Shown here: positions 1 through 7,490 of the stretch, one piece after another
How positions within the stretch are numbered: position 1 is the stretch's first letter
Layout: the number at the start of each line of letters is the position of its first letter
NCBI GenBank assembly: GCA_018372435.1
Contig: JAHAJA010000002.1
Location: forward strand, 186,001-250,000
Direction: 5' to 3'
Origin: Clostridiales bacterium
GTDB taxonomy: Bacteria; Bacillota; Clostridia; Lachnospirales; Lachnospiraceae
DNA: 64,000 nt
The notes under the pieces: model-generated
Seen by the model: only the letters and a program-made list of their open reading frames with translations
What the model was told of the DNA's origin: nothing
Database searches by the model: none
Position numbers and translations under genes: made by a program

Positions 1-1
1 A

Positions 2-106
2 GTAGCGATTACTGGTACCGTAATGACTATGCCTGGTTTACCTAAGAAACCAGCAGCAGAAGGTATCGATGTGAATGAAGATGGAGTAATTACAGGATTA
101 TTCTAA
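2..106 (+). CDS. fhs: Formate-tetrahydrofolate ligase, C-terminal end (partial)
   Basis: The first 34 codons visible are the tail of a gene that starts before the window. The ending reads MTMPGLPKKPAAEGIDV then NEDGVITGLF and a stop, which matches the very conserved C-terminus of formate-tetrahydrofolate ligase (MPGLPKxPAAExIDxDxxGxIxGLF). The enzyme makes 10-formyl-THF from formate, THF and ATP in the cytoplasm and feeds one-carbon metabolism. Only the tail is visible, so nothing can be said of its active site or promoter. An AT-rich hairpin (139-146 with 161-168) lies downstream and may end the transcript, but it is weak. Confidence 0.8.
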   Translation, partial: VAITGTVMTMPGLPKKPAAEGIDVNEDGVITGLF

Positions 107-227
107 GCAGAATTGATTAGATATTTAATTGCAATAAACTTTTATAGTAAACAAGTTTTTTATAAAAGACTGTTTTTATAGAAGATGAGTTTTTGTTGAA
201 AACAAAGTATTTATATAATGAGAAATA

Positions 228-276
228 ACAGAAAAATCCCCTCATGTTGAGATAAAAATCTCTATATGAGGGGATT
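228..276 (-). terminator. Rho-independent terminator of the cyclophilin gene
   Basis: An 11-bp perfect stem (235-245 with 266-276) with an inner 5-bp stem is followed, read on the minus strand, by a T-rich tract. It sits downstream of the minus-strand cyclophilin gene. The plus-strand side lacks a T run, so it mainly serves the minus-strand gene. Confidence 0.75.
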
Positions 277-335
277 GCTATGTAATAGTAAATTATCTGC
301 TATTACATAAAACATTCTTTAATACTAAGGTAATA

Positions 336-860
336 TTAGTATTTTTCTGGTTCTGGATAATCAACACCGAATGTATCAACTGTTACAGATTTCATAACTT
401 GATCATGAGTTGGTCTATCAGAATAATCTGTTTGAGTATCAGCGATTTCATTTACTACATCCATACCTTCAATTACTTTACCGAATGCAGCATAAGCACC
501 ATCTAGGTGAGGTGAGTTTTTGTGCATAATGAAAAATTGTGAACCTGCTGAGTTTGGCATCTGCGAGCGAGCCATAGAGATAACACCTTCTGTATGTTTT
601 AAGTTATTGTCAAATCCGTTCGATGCGAACTCGCCTTTGATTGAGTAACCTGGGCCACCCATACCAGTTCCGTCAGGACAACCACCTTGGATCATGAAAC
701 CTTTAATTACACGGTGGAAGATTAAACCGTTATAGTAACCTTTATTTACCAAAGAAATAAAGTTGTTTACTGTGTTTGGTGCGATTTCAGGATAAAGTTC
801 TACTTTAATAATTCCACCAGTTTCTAATTCAAATGTTACAATAGGATTTTTTTCTGCCAT
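336..860 (-). CDS. Peptidyl-prolyl cis-trans isomerase, cyclophilin type
   Basis: This 174-residue protein is a single cyclophilin domain that catalyses cis-trans isomerisation of X-Pro bonds during protein folding. The core motif FHRVIKGFMIQGG followed by the glycine-rich GTGMGGPGY segment, and later SQFFIMH, are the family's active-site landmarks. There is no signal peptide, so it is cytoplasmic. The length is typical of small bacterial cyclophilins (PpiB class). The start is supported by a GAAGGA ribosome binding site just upstream and by a consensus promoter at 935-963. It is a single-gene transcript ending at the hairpin at 228-276. Confidence 0.95.
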   Translation of the reverse strand: MAEKNPIVTFELETGGIIKVELYPEIAPNTVNNFISLVNKGYYNGLIFHRVIKGFMIQGGCPDGTGMGGPGYSIKGEFASNGFDNNLKHTEGVISMARSQMPNSAGSQFFIMHKNSPHLDGAYAAFGKVIEGMDVVNEIADTQTDYSDRPTHDQVMKSVTVDTFGVDYPEPEKY

Positions 861-934
861 TTTAGTTCCTTCTTTCTTGTAATTGATAGATAATTGTCAT
901 ATACATTATTTGCATATTTGACAATGCTATGTAT

Positions 935-963
935 ATGATAATAGAAAAAATAACGGTTGTCAA
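935..963 (-). promoter_or_regulatory. Sigma-A type promoter of the cyclophilin gene
   Basis: Read on the minus strand: TTGACA (958-963), 17-bp spacer, TATCAT (935-940). This is a near-consensus housekeeping promoter about 75 bp before the cyclophilin start. The transcribed leader also contains an inverted repeat ATTGTCA/TGACAAT (893-899, 919-925) that could be an operator, but nothing else supports that. Confidence 0.75.
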
Positions 964-984
964 AGAAAATGTAAGATAACCAGG

Positions 985-1260
985 GAATTAAAAGATATAG
1001 CCAAAAAGTCTTTTCTTTGATACAATGAAGTTAGCATACAATTTTGCCTTCTTTATGGTGAAGTTGCAGAAGCGTTTGACGCTTATAGAAAATGTAAGGT
1101 TGATTTGAATGAAGAATTAGCAGATATCACAATCTACTTATTAGGTCTTAGCGAAATGCTTGGAATTAATCTTGAAGAGGAAATTAATAAAAAAGTAATT
1201 AAGAATAAAAGTAGAGTATATAAGGAAATCGATGGAGTTACAGTTAGAATAAGTGATTAA
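985..1260 (+). pseudogene. Broken MazG-like nucleotide pyrophosphohydrolase
   Basis: In one frame the sequence reads ELKDIAKKSFL, then an in-frame TGA at 1018-1020, then LLYGEVAEAFDAYRK, LNEELADITIYLLGLSEMLGI and on to a stop at 1258. The ExxE...ExxD pattern (GEVAEAF and EELADI) is the metal-binding signature of the MazG/dUTPase all-alpha NTP pyrophosphatase superfamily. The in-frame stop and the lack of a start codon with ribosome binding site indicate a pseudogene. The C-terminal half is otherwise well preserved, so inactivation may be recent, or the TGA could be a sequencing error. Confidence 0.6.
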
Positions 1261-1335
1261 AAGTTTATGACTATAAAGGGCATAGTACTAAATAGGTATA
1301 AACTTTTCATAATAATATAGAGGAGTAATAAAAGG

Positions 1336-2220
1336 ATGCAAGATAAAGAGAATTTCTTAGCTATGTTAGCTGCCATAGTTGATTTAGCTAAAGCGCAAGA
1401 TAATATAATTACGATGGACGAGATTAAGGAGTTGCTAGATGACTCATCATTTACTGCTGAACAGATGGGACATGTATATGAATATCTTGCTGCAAATCAG
1501 ATTAGAATTCAAGGATATATTCGCAATATTAAAGCTAATGATGAAGATGTTAATATAACTTCAATAGATAATTCCACTGATAGTGATAATGAACAAGAAT
1601 ATCTAGATGAAGAAAGTAAGAAGGCATTACAAGAATTAAAAGAGAGAGAAGAACGATTCGAGAAGGAAGAGGCTTCTTATATAAAAATGTATCTAGAGGA
1701 TCTAGAAGCCATAAGTCCAATGGTTGATGGTGAAATGGACATGCTTATCAATTCATTACGAAAAGGAAATCGTTCTGCTAAGGAAAGACTTCTTGAACTT
1801 CATCTTGGAGAAGTGGTAGATATTGCAAGGAGTTATAAGGGGAAAGGAATTTTTGTTGGTGATTTAATCCAGGAAGGTAATATTGGATTAATGACTGCTT
1901 TAGAAGAAATCTGCACTGGAGCTAATCGTGTGCCAACAGAATCTATTCCTGATACGTTAGAATATATAGTAAATCGAATTCGAGAAAGTATGGAATTCGT
2001 AATTCACGAACAACAAGATGATAAGATCTTAGAAAATCGTATTGTTGAGAAGATTAATTTCATTAGTAGTTGTATGAAAGATTTAGCAGAAGAATTTGGT
2101 AGAGAAGCAACACTAGATGAATTAGTGGAGTTTACTAAATTAGAAAAATCAGAGATAGCAGATATTATGGAATTGGCAAAAGATGCGTTATCTGTTTCAA
2201 ATGATGAGGAAAAAGAATAA
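1336..2220 (+). CDS. Sigma-70-like protein lacking region 4
   Basis: This 294-residue cytoplasmic protein resembles parts of a group 1 sigma factor. Residues 1-55 look like a region 1.1-type helical domain (VYEYLAANQIRIQGY). Residues 60-110 are an acidic linker. Residues 114-128 (YIKMYLEDLEAI) match region 1.2. Residues 135-195 contain region 2.1-2.2 (LLELHLGEVVDIARSYKGKG, then DLIQEGNIGLMTALE), the surface that binds the RNA polymerase clamp. The following segment, where the aromatic WWIRQAI-type region 2.3-2.4 should be, is replaced by LEYIVNRIRESMEFVI. Residues 225-285 resemble region 3 (LAEEFGREATLDELVEFTKL). There is no region 4, so -35 recognition is unlikely. It may bind RNA polymerase as a regulator rather than as an initiating sigma; that is inference. 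An AGAGGAG site precedes the ATG. Confidence 0.7.
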   Translation: MQDKENFLAMLAAIVDLAKAQDNIITMDEIKELLDDSSFTAEQMGHVYEYLAANQIRIQGYIRNIKANDEDVNITSIDNSTDSDNEQEYLDEESKKALQELKEREERFEKEEASYIKMYLEDLEAISPMVDGEMDMLINSLRKGNRSAKERLLELHLGEVVDIARSYKGKGIFVGDLIQEGNIGLMTALEEICTGANRVPTESIPDTLEYIVNRIRESMEFVIHEQQDDKILENRIVEKINFISSCMKDLAEEFGREATLDELVEFTKLEKSEIADIMELAKDALSVSNDEEKE

Positions 2221-2236
2221 TTAAAGGACGATAGTA

Positions 2237-2284
2237 ATAAAGAAAAATAAAGAAGAATAATAAAGAAGAATAATAAAGAATAAT
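2237..2284. repeat. Short AAGAATAATAAAG-type tandem repeat
   Basis: A purine-rich run of about three imperfect copies of AATAATAAAGAAG follows the sigma-like gene and precedes its terminator. It looks like simple-sequence slippage with no coding content. Confidence 0.6.
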
Positions 2285-2290
2285 ATAGAG

Positions 2291-2339
2291 AAAAGACTTA
2301 TGTGGGCATATTCAAGTAGGGCCCATATAAGTCTTTTTT
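2291..2339. terminator. Bidirectional terminator between convergent genes
   Basis: The stem AAAAGACTTATGTGGGC pairs with GCCCATATAAGTCTTTT around a 13-base loop. It has T-rich flanks on both strands, between the plus-strand sigma-like gene and the minus-strand ABC permease. Confidence 0.85.
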
Positions 2340-2343
2340 GACA

Positions 2344-3120
2344 CTATTCAAGATTTAATTTCTTTTTAAGAATATGATGAATACCTAGATAGAAGATTAC
2401 TGTAATGAATATAGAACCGAGTATCATAATAGGTAAAAGGATGTGAATATATGAAAGTATATTATTAGGATCCTTCACAAGTATTCCTATCGGCACAATT
2501 GCAATCAAAGCAGCAACTTGTAATATCGTACTGAGTGCAATATATGCTATCAAGGAGCCTATTAGTTTGTTTTGGGTAATCATCTGGCCAATTGATATGC
2601 ATAAGTAGTAGAATAAGGTCTGTAATGCTATCGCTAAAATTACTAAGATAATTATATAGATTATATTCCCTATACCAAGATAATCTACAAAGTTTGATAA
2701 GGAGAAAGATTGCATTGGTATATCTAAATGAACTGAGCGTGAAACGGTATTACCTACAAGGAATATACTGGCGAATACCAAGAAAAAAGTAACAATTGTG
2801 CTAAGCATAGCAGTAGTTAGTTTAGATAGTATTAGCGCATGCGTACTTGCTGGTAAGGTAAACATTAGATAGCCTTCTCCGGTCATAAAGTTCTTGTAAA
2901 AACGGTAGATTACTAGGACGATTGTAAAAGCAGACAACAAAATCAAACTTAGGATATATCCGAAAAAGAATAAATTGGTTATGAATGGTAAATTATCGGT
3001 GATAAATGATATATAACTAAGACCTATTACCGTGATCGTAGTGAAGAATAATATGATGTATAATGGAATTAAGTATCGTAAGTTAGCTTTACATTCGTGT
3101 TTTAATAATTTGGTATACAT
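2344..3120 (-). CDS. ABC transporter permease (YtrA-cassette type)
   Basis: A 258-residue integral membrane protein with about six predicted helices: near residues 15-35, 50-75, 105-125, 145-165, 175-205 and 225-247. A charged N-terminus (MYTKLLKHECKANLRYL) is typical of ABC-2-like permeases partnered with GntR-linked ATPases. It begins inside the 3' end of the ATPase gene with a 19-nt overlap and its own GGGAGGTG ribosome binding site, so the two are translationally coupled. The substrate is unknown. Cassettes of this layout are usually linked to cell-envelope stress or antimicrobial peptide response. Confidence 0.85.
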   Translation of the reverse strand: MYTKLLKHECKANLRYLIPLYIILFFTTITVIGLSYISFITDNLPFITNLFFFGYILSLILLSAFTIVLVIYRFYKNFMTGEGYLMFTLPASTHALILSKLTTAMLSTIVTFFLVFASIFLVGNTVSRSVHLDIPMQSFSLSNFVDYLGIGNIIYIIILVILAIALQTLFYYLCISIGQMITQNKLIGSLIAYIALSTILQVAALIAIVPIGILVKDPNNILSYIHILLPIMILGSIFITVIFYLGIHHILKKKLNLE

Positions 3121-3836
3121 CTAAACACCTCCCTAAAATAAGAATCAATTGTCATATGATTGTCGTTGCGAATACTATCTGCGCTTTCGTGAAGCATTAC
3201 CGTTCCATTGTTTAAAAAGATAGCTTCGTCTAAAATCATTTCAATTTCGGATATCAGATGAGTAGAGATTAGTACAGTAGCATCCTCGGAGTAGTTTGTT
3301 ATTATTGTGCTTAGAATATAGTCTCTTGTTGCAGGGTCAACTCCTCCAATAGGCTCGTCAAGACAATAGAGCATGGCGTTACGGCTCATGACTAGAAGGA
3401 GTTGTAATTTTTCCTTCATACCTTTTGACATTGATTTCATCTTCATCTCAGGTCTTAGATTAAGTAGTTTTAGCATCTCAAAAGCCTTCTTGCTATCAAA
3501 ATCGCTATAAAAATCAGCAAAGAAATCTATAATTTGCTCTGCGGTCATATAGCTACTAAGATACGTTGCGTCAGGAAGATAGGATACTATTTTTTTAGTT
3601 TCCACGCCAGGTGTGTGACCACCTATCATGATTTCTCCTTTGTCAGGTACAAGTAAGCCGTTAATCAACTTGAGAAGTGTAGATTTACCACTTCCGTTTG
3701 CTCCTAATAAACCGATGATTTTACCACGATTAAGCGTTAGCGTAACATTCGATAGAGCATGAATATTTTGAAAAGATTTGCAGACAGAGTCGCAGGTCAA
3801 TATGATATCTGATGAATCTGTATTATATGGTTTCAT
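3102..3836 (-). CDS. ABC transporter ATP-binding protein
   Basis: A 244-residue nucleotide-binding subunit that powers the permease encoded next to it. The Walker A motif is GLLGANGSGKST (about residue 42-53). The signature region is the degenerate MSKGMKEKLQLLL instead of LSGGQ, as is common in this drug/peptide exporter subfamily. Walker B is MLYCLDEPIGGVDP. A switch histidine lies in LISTHLI. It lies between the GntR regulator and the permease in a three-gene minus-strand operon. The AAAGGA ribosome binding site is well placed for the ATG at 3836. Confidence 0.92.
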   Translation of the reverse strand: MKPYNTDSSDIILTCDSVCKSFQNIHALSNVTLTLNRGKIIGLLGANGSGKSTLLKLINGLLVPDKGEIMIGGHTPGVETKKIVSYLPDATYLSSYMTAEQIIDFFADFYSDFDSKKAFEMLKLLNLRPEMKMKSMSKGMKEKLQLLLVMSRNAMLYCLDEPIGGVDPATRDYILSTIITNYSEDATVLISTHLISEIEMILDEAIFLNNGTVMLHESADSIRNDNHMTIDSYFREVFRCIPNY

Positions 3837-3891
3837 AGATTTCGTCCTTTCTAAATGGGTTCTAATTGCTATCGTTTAGAGTTTCGTTGTT

Positions 3892-4278
3892 TCATAGTTT
3901 GGTTATTTCATCTGAAGACTGTGCTGTTTCTGCTGCAACAAATGTCTGAATTTCCTGGTCAGTGAAACCAAGAGTCTTCATATGTGTAATAAAATCCTGT
4001 ACCTCTTTTTTTGCAATTTCTCGTTTCATAGTTTCTAACAACTCCTTATTATCTGTTATAAAACGCCCGCTTGTTCTTTGTGAATAGACGAGCCCATTTC
4101 TTTCTAGTTCTGCAAGTGCTTTTTGCATCGTATTTGGATTTACCATTGCATGAGCAGCAAGTTCGCGTACGGAAGGGAATTTGTCTCCAGGTTTGTATTT
4201 GCCAGAGAGAATGTCCCGTTCAATTTGTTCCATGATTTGCAGATATACTGGTTTGTCACTGTTTAGTTCAAAACTCAA
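3892..4278 (-). CDS. GntR-family regulator, YtrA subfamily
   Basis: A 128-residue protein with an N-terminal winged helix-turn-helix (residues 8-75). It contains the GntR hallmark PVYLQIMEQIERDILSGKY, then PGDKFPSVRELA and NPNTMQKAL. The short C-terminal helical tail of about 50 residues defines the YtrA subfamily, whose members repress the ABC cassette they precede. Translation most likely starts at a TTG (4276-4278), since a strong AAGGAGG lies 9 nt upstream and there is no ATG in the interval. A consensus promoter and a perfect palindrome directly upstream imply autorepression. Confidence 0.92.
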   Translation of the reverse strand: MSFELNSDKPVYLQIMEQIERDILSGKYKPGDKFPSVRELAAHAMVNPNTMQKALAELERNGLVYSQRTSGRFITDNKELLETMKREIAKKEVQDFITHMKTLGFTDQEIQTFVAAETAQSSDEITKL

Positions 4279-4314
4279 AATGTATCGCCTCCTTCATTAA
4301 ATAGATTGTATCAC

Positions 4315-4334
4315 TGTATTAAGTGGTTAATACA
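4315..4334. promoter_or_regulatory. Palindromic operator for the YtrA-type repressor
   Basis: TGTATTAA-GTGG-TTAATACA is a perfect 8-4-8 palindrome. It abuts the -10 element of the operon promoter and covers the likely transcription start, where a bound repressor would block initiation. Binding by the neighbouring GntR protein is inferred from position and from the family's preference for such palindromes. Confidence 0.7.
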
Positions 4335-4363
4335 ATAATACAGCTAGTAGTAAATATTGTCAA
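4335..4363 (-). promoter_or_regulatory. Promoter of the GntR-ABC operon
   Basis: Read on the minus strand: TTGACA (4358-4363), 17-bp spacer, TATTAT (4335-4340). It is immediately followed by the operator palindrome. Confidence 0.8.
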
Positions 4364-4421
4364 GTGTTAAGTTTAATATGGTTGAATTTTCTGTATTGCA
4401 TGAAAATTTTGAAAAATTTAC

Positions 4422-4450
4422 TTGCTTTTTTCTTTCTAATATGCTATCAT
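4422..4450 (+). promoter_or_regulatory. Promoter of the tRNA-Leu gene
   Basis: TTGCTT (4422-4427), 17-bp spacer, TATCAT (4445-4450), about 70 bp before the mature tRNA start. It points away from the GntR operon. Confidence 0.6.
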
Positions 4451-4521
4451 AAATTTGTTGATAGCAGCTTTACAAAATTGTTATCAAACATTCATACATA
4501 ATTATGAGTGTGAGCAAATAA

Positions 4522-4604
4522 GCCGGCATGTCGGAATGGCAGACGAGGCAGACTCAAAATCTGTTGGTGGCAACGCCGTGTGGGTTCAAGTCCCACTGCC
4601 GGCA
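4522..4604 (+). tRNA. tRNA-Leu (anticodon CAA)
   Basis: An 83-nt class II tRNA. The acceptor stem GCCGGCA pairs with TGCCGGC, followed by discriminator A. The anticodon stem GCAGA/TCTGT carries a CTCAAAA loop, giving anticodon CAA (codon UUG). The long variable arm and the T loop (GGGTTCAAGTCCC) are also present. The CCA end is not encoded. Its 3' end is repeated at 7742-7764, marking it as an integration target; the tRNA itself is restored intact at the left junction. Confidence 0.95.
4582..4604 (+). other. attL: 3' end of tRNA-Leu
   Basis: This 23-bp segment covers the T arm and the acceptor 3' strand plus discriminator. It is identical to 7742-7764 and forms the left boundary of the integrated element. 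Confidence 0.8.
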
Positions 4605-4646
4605 CTATTAAAAGTGCGTATTTACTAGGTTTTTAAGAATTTATTC

Positions 4647-4664
4647 TGATTACCTTTGATTACC
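4647..4664 (+). repeat. Direct repeats TGATTACC near attL
   Basis: Two copies of TGATTACC (4647-4654, 4657-4664) start 10 bp apart, one helical turn. They resemble the TGATTGC(C/T) triplet near attR and may be recombinase arm-binding sites. Confidence 0.45.
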
Positions 4665-4702
4665 CAAAGAAGATTCTCGAAAGGAGTATTCTGAATACTA
4701 GG

Positions 4703-4741
4703 AATAGCCAGTATCTATCGTTGATACTGGCTATTTTTTTG
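4703..4741 (+). terminator. Rho-independent terminator after tRNA-Leu
   Basis: A 13-bp perfect stem (4703-4715 with 4723-4735) with a 7-nt loop and a run of seven Ts. It lies just inside the integrated element, so it would stop read-through from the tRNA promoter into the cargo. Confidence 0.9.
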
Positions 4742-4863
4742 ATTATTAGAAGACGTGATTTTGAAATAATAGAGTTTTTAGACCAATATAAGGTTGCAAG
4801 CACATCTACTATACAAACTTTCTTTTTTTCTAGCTTATCAGCCGCTATAAGCGTTTAAAGACT

Positions 4864-5289
4864 ATGTATGAGATGAACAAAGTAAAAAGGATTAGAGATA
4901 ATATTAACAATAAATATATCTACTTCACAAAACGTCTAAAACAGATGAATCATTCGGCGAGTGTGACTAGTGCTTATTCGCATCTAATTAAAAACTATAA
5001 CTTGCAAAAGTTTAAATTAGAGCCATCTATGGGTTCAATAAGACCAGATGCTTTGTTTGGAGTAATTGATAACAAAAACAGTTTTATATGCTGCCTAGAA
5101 ATAGAATTATCAAATAATGCAGGTAAAATCAAGAAATACAATACATGGATAAAAAGTAACGAATACAAGGGTTATTTACCTGTTACTCCAATGTTGTTAA
5201 TATATAAAAATGGACTTCTTTCATGGTATAGTTTTGAGAGTAGTTGTGGGGAATATAAAAAATACAATGAAGAAGAATGCAGTATATAG
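4864..5289 (+). CDS. Replication-relaxation-like protein fragment
   Basis: 141 residues. The stretch RPDALFGVIDNKNSFICCLE continuing into IELSNNAGKIKKYNTW and PVTPMLLIYKNGL follows the pattern of the C-terminal nuclease-like core of plasmid/ICE replication-relaxation proteins. The hallmarks are RPDA, a hydrophobic strand ending in E, and a K-x-K-Y segment. That family normally carries an N-terminal winged helix, which is missing here, and no good ribosome binding site precedes the ATG, so this is probably a truncated remnant. Its location inside the tRNA-Leu element fits a mobile-element origin. The assignment is by pattern only. Confidence 0.45.
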   Translation: MYEMNKVKRIRDNINNKYIYFTKRLKQMNHSASVTSAYSHLIKNYNLQKFKLEPSMGSIRPDALFGVIDNKNSFICCLEIELSNNAGKIKKYNTWIKSNEYKGYLPVTPMLLIYKNGLLSWYSFESSCGEYKKYNEEECSI

Positions 5290-5424
5290 GGAAAAAAATA
5301 ATATAATAAACTATGCAATATAAACGATCCAAAGTATATGGACGAAATGTCAGAAGAGAAAGTAGAGAGAATCTTAAAGGAATATATAAAAGATGATTAA
5401 AGAGAATATTAACAAGGAAATATA

Positions 5425-5462
5425 AGAGAAGCCTATATCGTAAAAAATAGACTTCTCTTTTT
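5425..5462 (+). terminator. Terminator inside the integrated element
   Basis: AGAGAAGCCTAT pairs with ATAGACTTCTCT (one mismatch), followed by TTTTTGAT. It closes the decayed left module and insulates the cargo operon. Confidence 0.75.
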
Positions 5463-5681
5463 GATACATACAGAACTTCTTATACCTGTAGATCAATGCA
5501 TCTTACATAATTATCAAATAATAACTGTAGAGAGTGACGAAGGAGTTTAGAAATTTGGAGTATCAATATATATAAGATGTGGAATATCAAGTTGATGTAA
5601 ATATTTTAAGCTGGAATTTACTGTTTCATATACCTGTATTGGAATAAATATGCTATAAATTACAAAAAAAGAAAAACTATC

Positions 5682-5710
5682 TTGAAATCCATAGAAAAAT
5701 GTAATATAAT
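5682..5710 (+). promoter_or_regulatory. Promoter of the element's cargo operon
   Basis: TTGAAA (5682-5687), exactly 17 bp, TATAAT (5705-5710). The predicted start of transcription is about 5717, some 43 nt before the chosen ATG. This supports expression of the cargo and rules out translation starts further upstream. Confidence 0.8.
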
Positions 5711-5759
5711 GGCAACGACGCATAAAATAATACATAATTTAAGAAAGGAAAGAAAGAAA

Positions 5760-6788
5760 ATGAAAAAAATTTTTAGTTATTTATTAATTACCGTAATGAT
5801 AGGTTCAGCCATATCAAATGTTGAGATTACAAAGGCGCAAGATACGCACGAAAGCCCTGTTCGTGTATATTCGCCCGAAAATCCCGGAGTAGAATTTGAC
5901 GAGAAATATTTGGATTTGAAGAATATTGACGTAAAAGTAGAAGAAGGAAAAGTTGTATGTGATACGACTGATATCGCAATTCAAGAAGAGTTCGACGAAA
6001 TCCTTAGTGAGTCAGATGAACTTGAAGGTTCAATTATTGAATCTATACAAGATTCAAAACAATTAGTAGGCATTATAACAGTAACAGCAGGGGTTGAGGA
6101 GGTATATCAAAATGTAGGCGGAAAGCCCGTATGTGTATCAAGTGAATTGGTATCACCATTTGATAATGATGATATTTTAAATCAAACAATATCTCCTTAT
6201 ACTAATACATCATTTGTATCAGGTTATGGTACTCAAACATCAATTGGATCAGGTTATGAAACTAAAGGGAATTTAGTACTTTCATTTGGAGTATATAAAA
6301 CTACACCAACTTCATATGCAAGCGAGTATTATCTTATGGGAATTGCTGATTGGACAAATGGCTTGATTGCGGGAGAAAATACTCCGGCTAATGGAGACGA
6401 TTATTTGGGATTATATTGGGGTGGTAATTTTGCATCCAAAGATAAGAACATAACTATTCAAGTATCAAATGGCTCACTCAAGCCAGATTTAATAAAAAAT
6501 AGTTCTTATTTAGCAGGTTCAAGTGCTAATAAAGCGGTTGTTTATGGATTTACTGAATTTATTGCTGGAGAACGTCCATCAACACTGGATATAGCTGCAG
6601 TATCTGCTACACTTTATAAAAACACTTTGACAGGAAATGGAAATGAAACGACATTTTCTGCTAAATATATTCATACATATCAAAGTACTGTTGGTTCGAT
6701 TACCATCTCAAATCCTTCAGGATTTACTTTATCATCTTGCGATAAACAATGGTCGCTTGTAGCGGAGGTAGATGAAATAAAATATTAA
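5760..6788 (+). CDS. Secreted protein of unknown function (element cargo)
   Basis: A 342-residue protein with an N-terminal signal peptide (MKKIFSYLLITVMIGSAIS, cleavage probably near the KAQ-D site around residue 27). It has no lipobox and no later membrane segment. The ATG at 5760 is chosen because it gives a clean signal peptide and sits after an AAAGGAAAG site. A start at 5682 would fall inside the promoter. The mature protein is acidic in residues 30-110 (many E/D). From about 125 on it is rich in S, T, N, G and Y, with beta-prone repeats such as SGYGTQTSIGSGYETKG. I do not recognise the family. It is followed by a membrane-anchored protein in what looks like one transcript; an exported factor with a cognate partner is a guess. 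Confidence 0.8.
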   Translation: MKKIFSYLLITVMIGSAISNVEITKAQDTHESPVRVYSPENPGVEFDEKYLDLKNIDVKVEEGKVVCDTTDIAIQEEFDEILSESDELEGSIIESIQDSKQLVGIITVTAGVEEVYQNVGGKPVCVSSELVSPFDNDDILNQTISPYTNTSFVSGYGTQTSIGSGYETKGNLVLSFGVYKTTPTSYASEYYLMGIADWTNGLIAGENTPANGDDYLGLYWGGNFASKDKNITIQVSNGSLKPDLIKNSSYLAGSSANKAVVYGFTEFIAGERPSTLDIAAVSATLYKNTLTGNGNETTFSAKYIHTYQSTVGSITISNPSGFTLSSCDKQWSLVAEVDEIKY

Positions 6789-6845
6789 TTTTTATTGCCA
6801 TATTTATAAAATTAGTTTACTATATATAATAAAAGGAGTATTTTC

Positions 6846-7385
6846 ATGAGAAAGAAAAAGTTGTATGTAGTAGCTTTTTTTACAGTTGTAATTATTTTTT
6901 CCTACTTTTGTTATCGTTGGTTTAACTCCTTCGAGGTTAATAATAAAAGTAAATTGATAGCTACAATAGAGGAAAATAATAATGTATCGGATATTGCAAT
7001 ATTAAAAACTCATAAAGATGGTAATTTATTTTTAATATTATATGCAACAAAAACAAATGATATTTGTATATTTATATGTAGAGAAGATACACTATTTAAA
7101 TCTCGCTATACCATACAAGGAAGTGGGGTTTCTTTAACTAATAATTACTTTGGAACATATTTATATTCTAATCCTAATGAGGCTATAATTGTAGTATATG
7201 GAGATAATAAGAAATTAGGAGCATATAAGTATATCTTATCAAATGGGGAGAAAACATATGATAAAGTAATTGACAATGAAACTTTCATTATAGATGTTTA
7301 CAGAATTCCAAATGGAGAGATTGAAATACCAAAAAAAGGAATACGCCTGCAATTATTAGATAAAAATAATAAGGCAATTTACTAG
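6846..7385 (+). CDS. Membrane-anchored protein of unknown function (element cargo)
   Basis: 179 residues: a basic N-terminus (MRKKK), one transmembrane helix (residues 6-24), then an extracytoplasmic domain of about 150 residues rich in I, N, Y and K with short beta-strand patterns. The ribosome binding site AAAAGGAGTATTTTC-ATG is strong. It lies 57 nt after the secreted protein and shares its promoter and terminator. The family is not recognised. The pairing suggests it may anchor, process or protect against the secreted neighbour, but no motif shows this. Confidence 0.75.
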   Translation: MRKKKLYVVAFFTVVIIFSYFCYRWFNSFEVNNKSKLIATIEENNNVSDIAILKTHKDGNLFLILYATKTNDICIFICREDTLFKSRYTIQGSGVSLTNNYFGTYLYSNPNEAIIVVYGDNKKLGAYKYILSNGEKTYDKVIDNETFIIDVYRIPNGEIEIPKKGIRLQLLDKNNKAIY

Positions 7386-7436
7386 TTAATTATCCTATAT
7401 AAATTATCACAAAAATAAAATTGATAAATTAACCCA

Positions 7437-7490
7437 AAATAGAACCTATGAAATAGATATAATAATTCATAGGTTCTATTTGATTATTTT
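7437..7490 (+). terminator. Terminator of the cargo operon
   Basis: A 16-bp stem, AAATAGAACCTATGAA with TTCATAGGTTCTATTT, is followed by a T-rich tract. It ends the two-gene cargo transcript. Confidence 0.85.

Noticed and set aside
2237..2284. CRISPR-like short repeat array
   Set aside because: Units are contiguous simple A/G/T sequence without unique spacers.
5547..5735. Minus-strand reading frame of 62 residues
   Set aside because: No ribosome binding site, overlaps the cargo promoter, and low-complexity composition; a chance frame.
5682..5759. Longer N-terminus of the secreted cargo protein
   Set aside because: It begins in the -35 element of the promoter and would mask the signal peptide.
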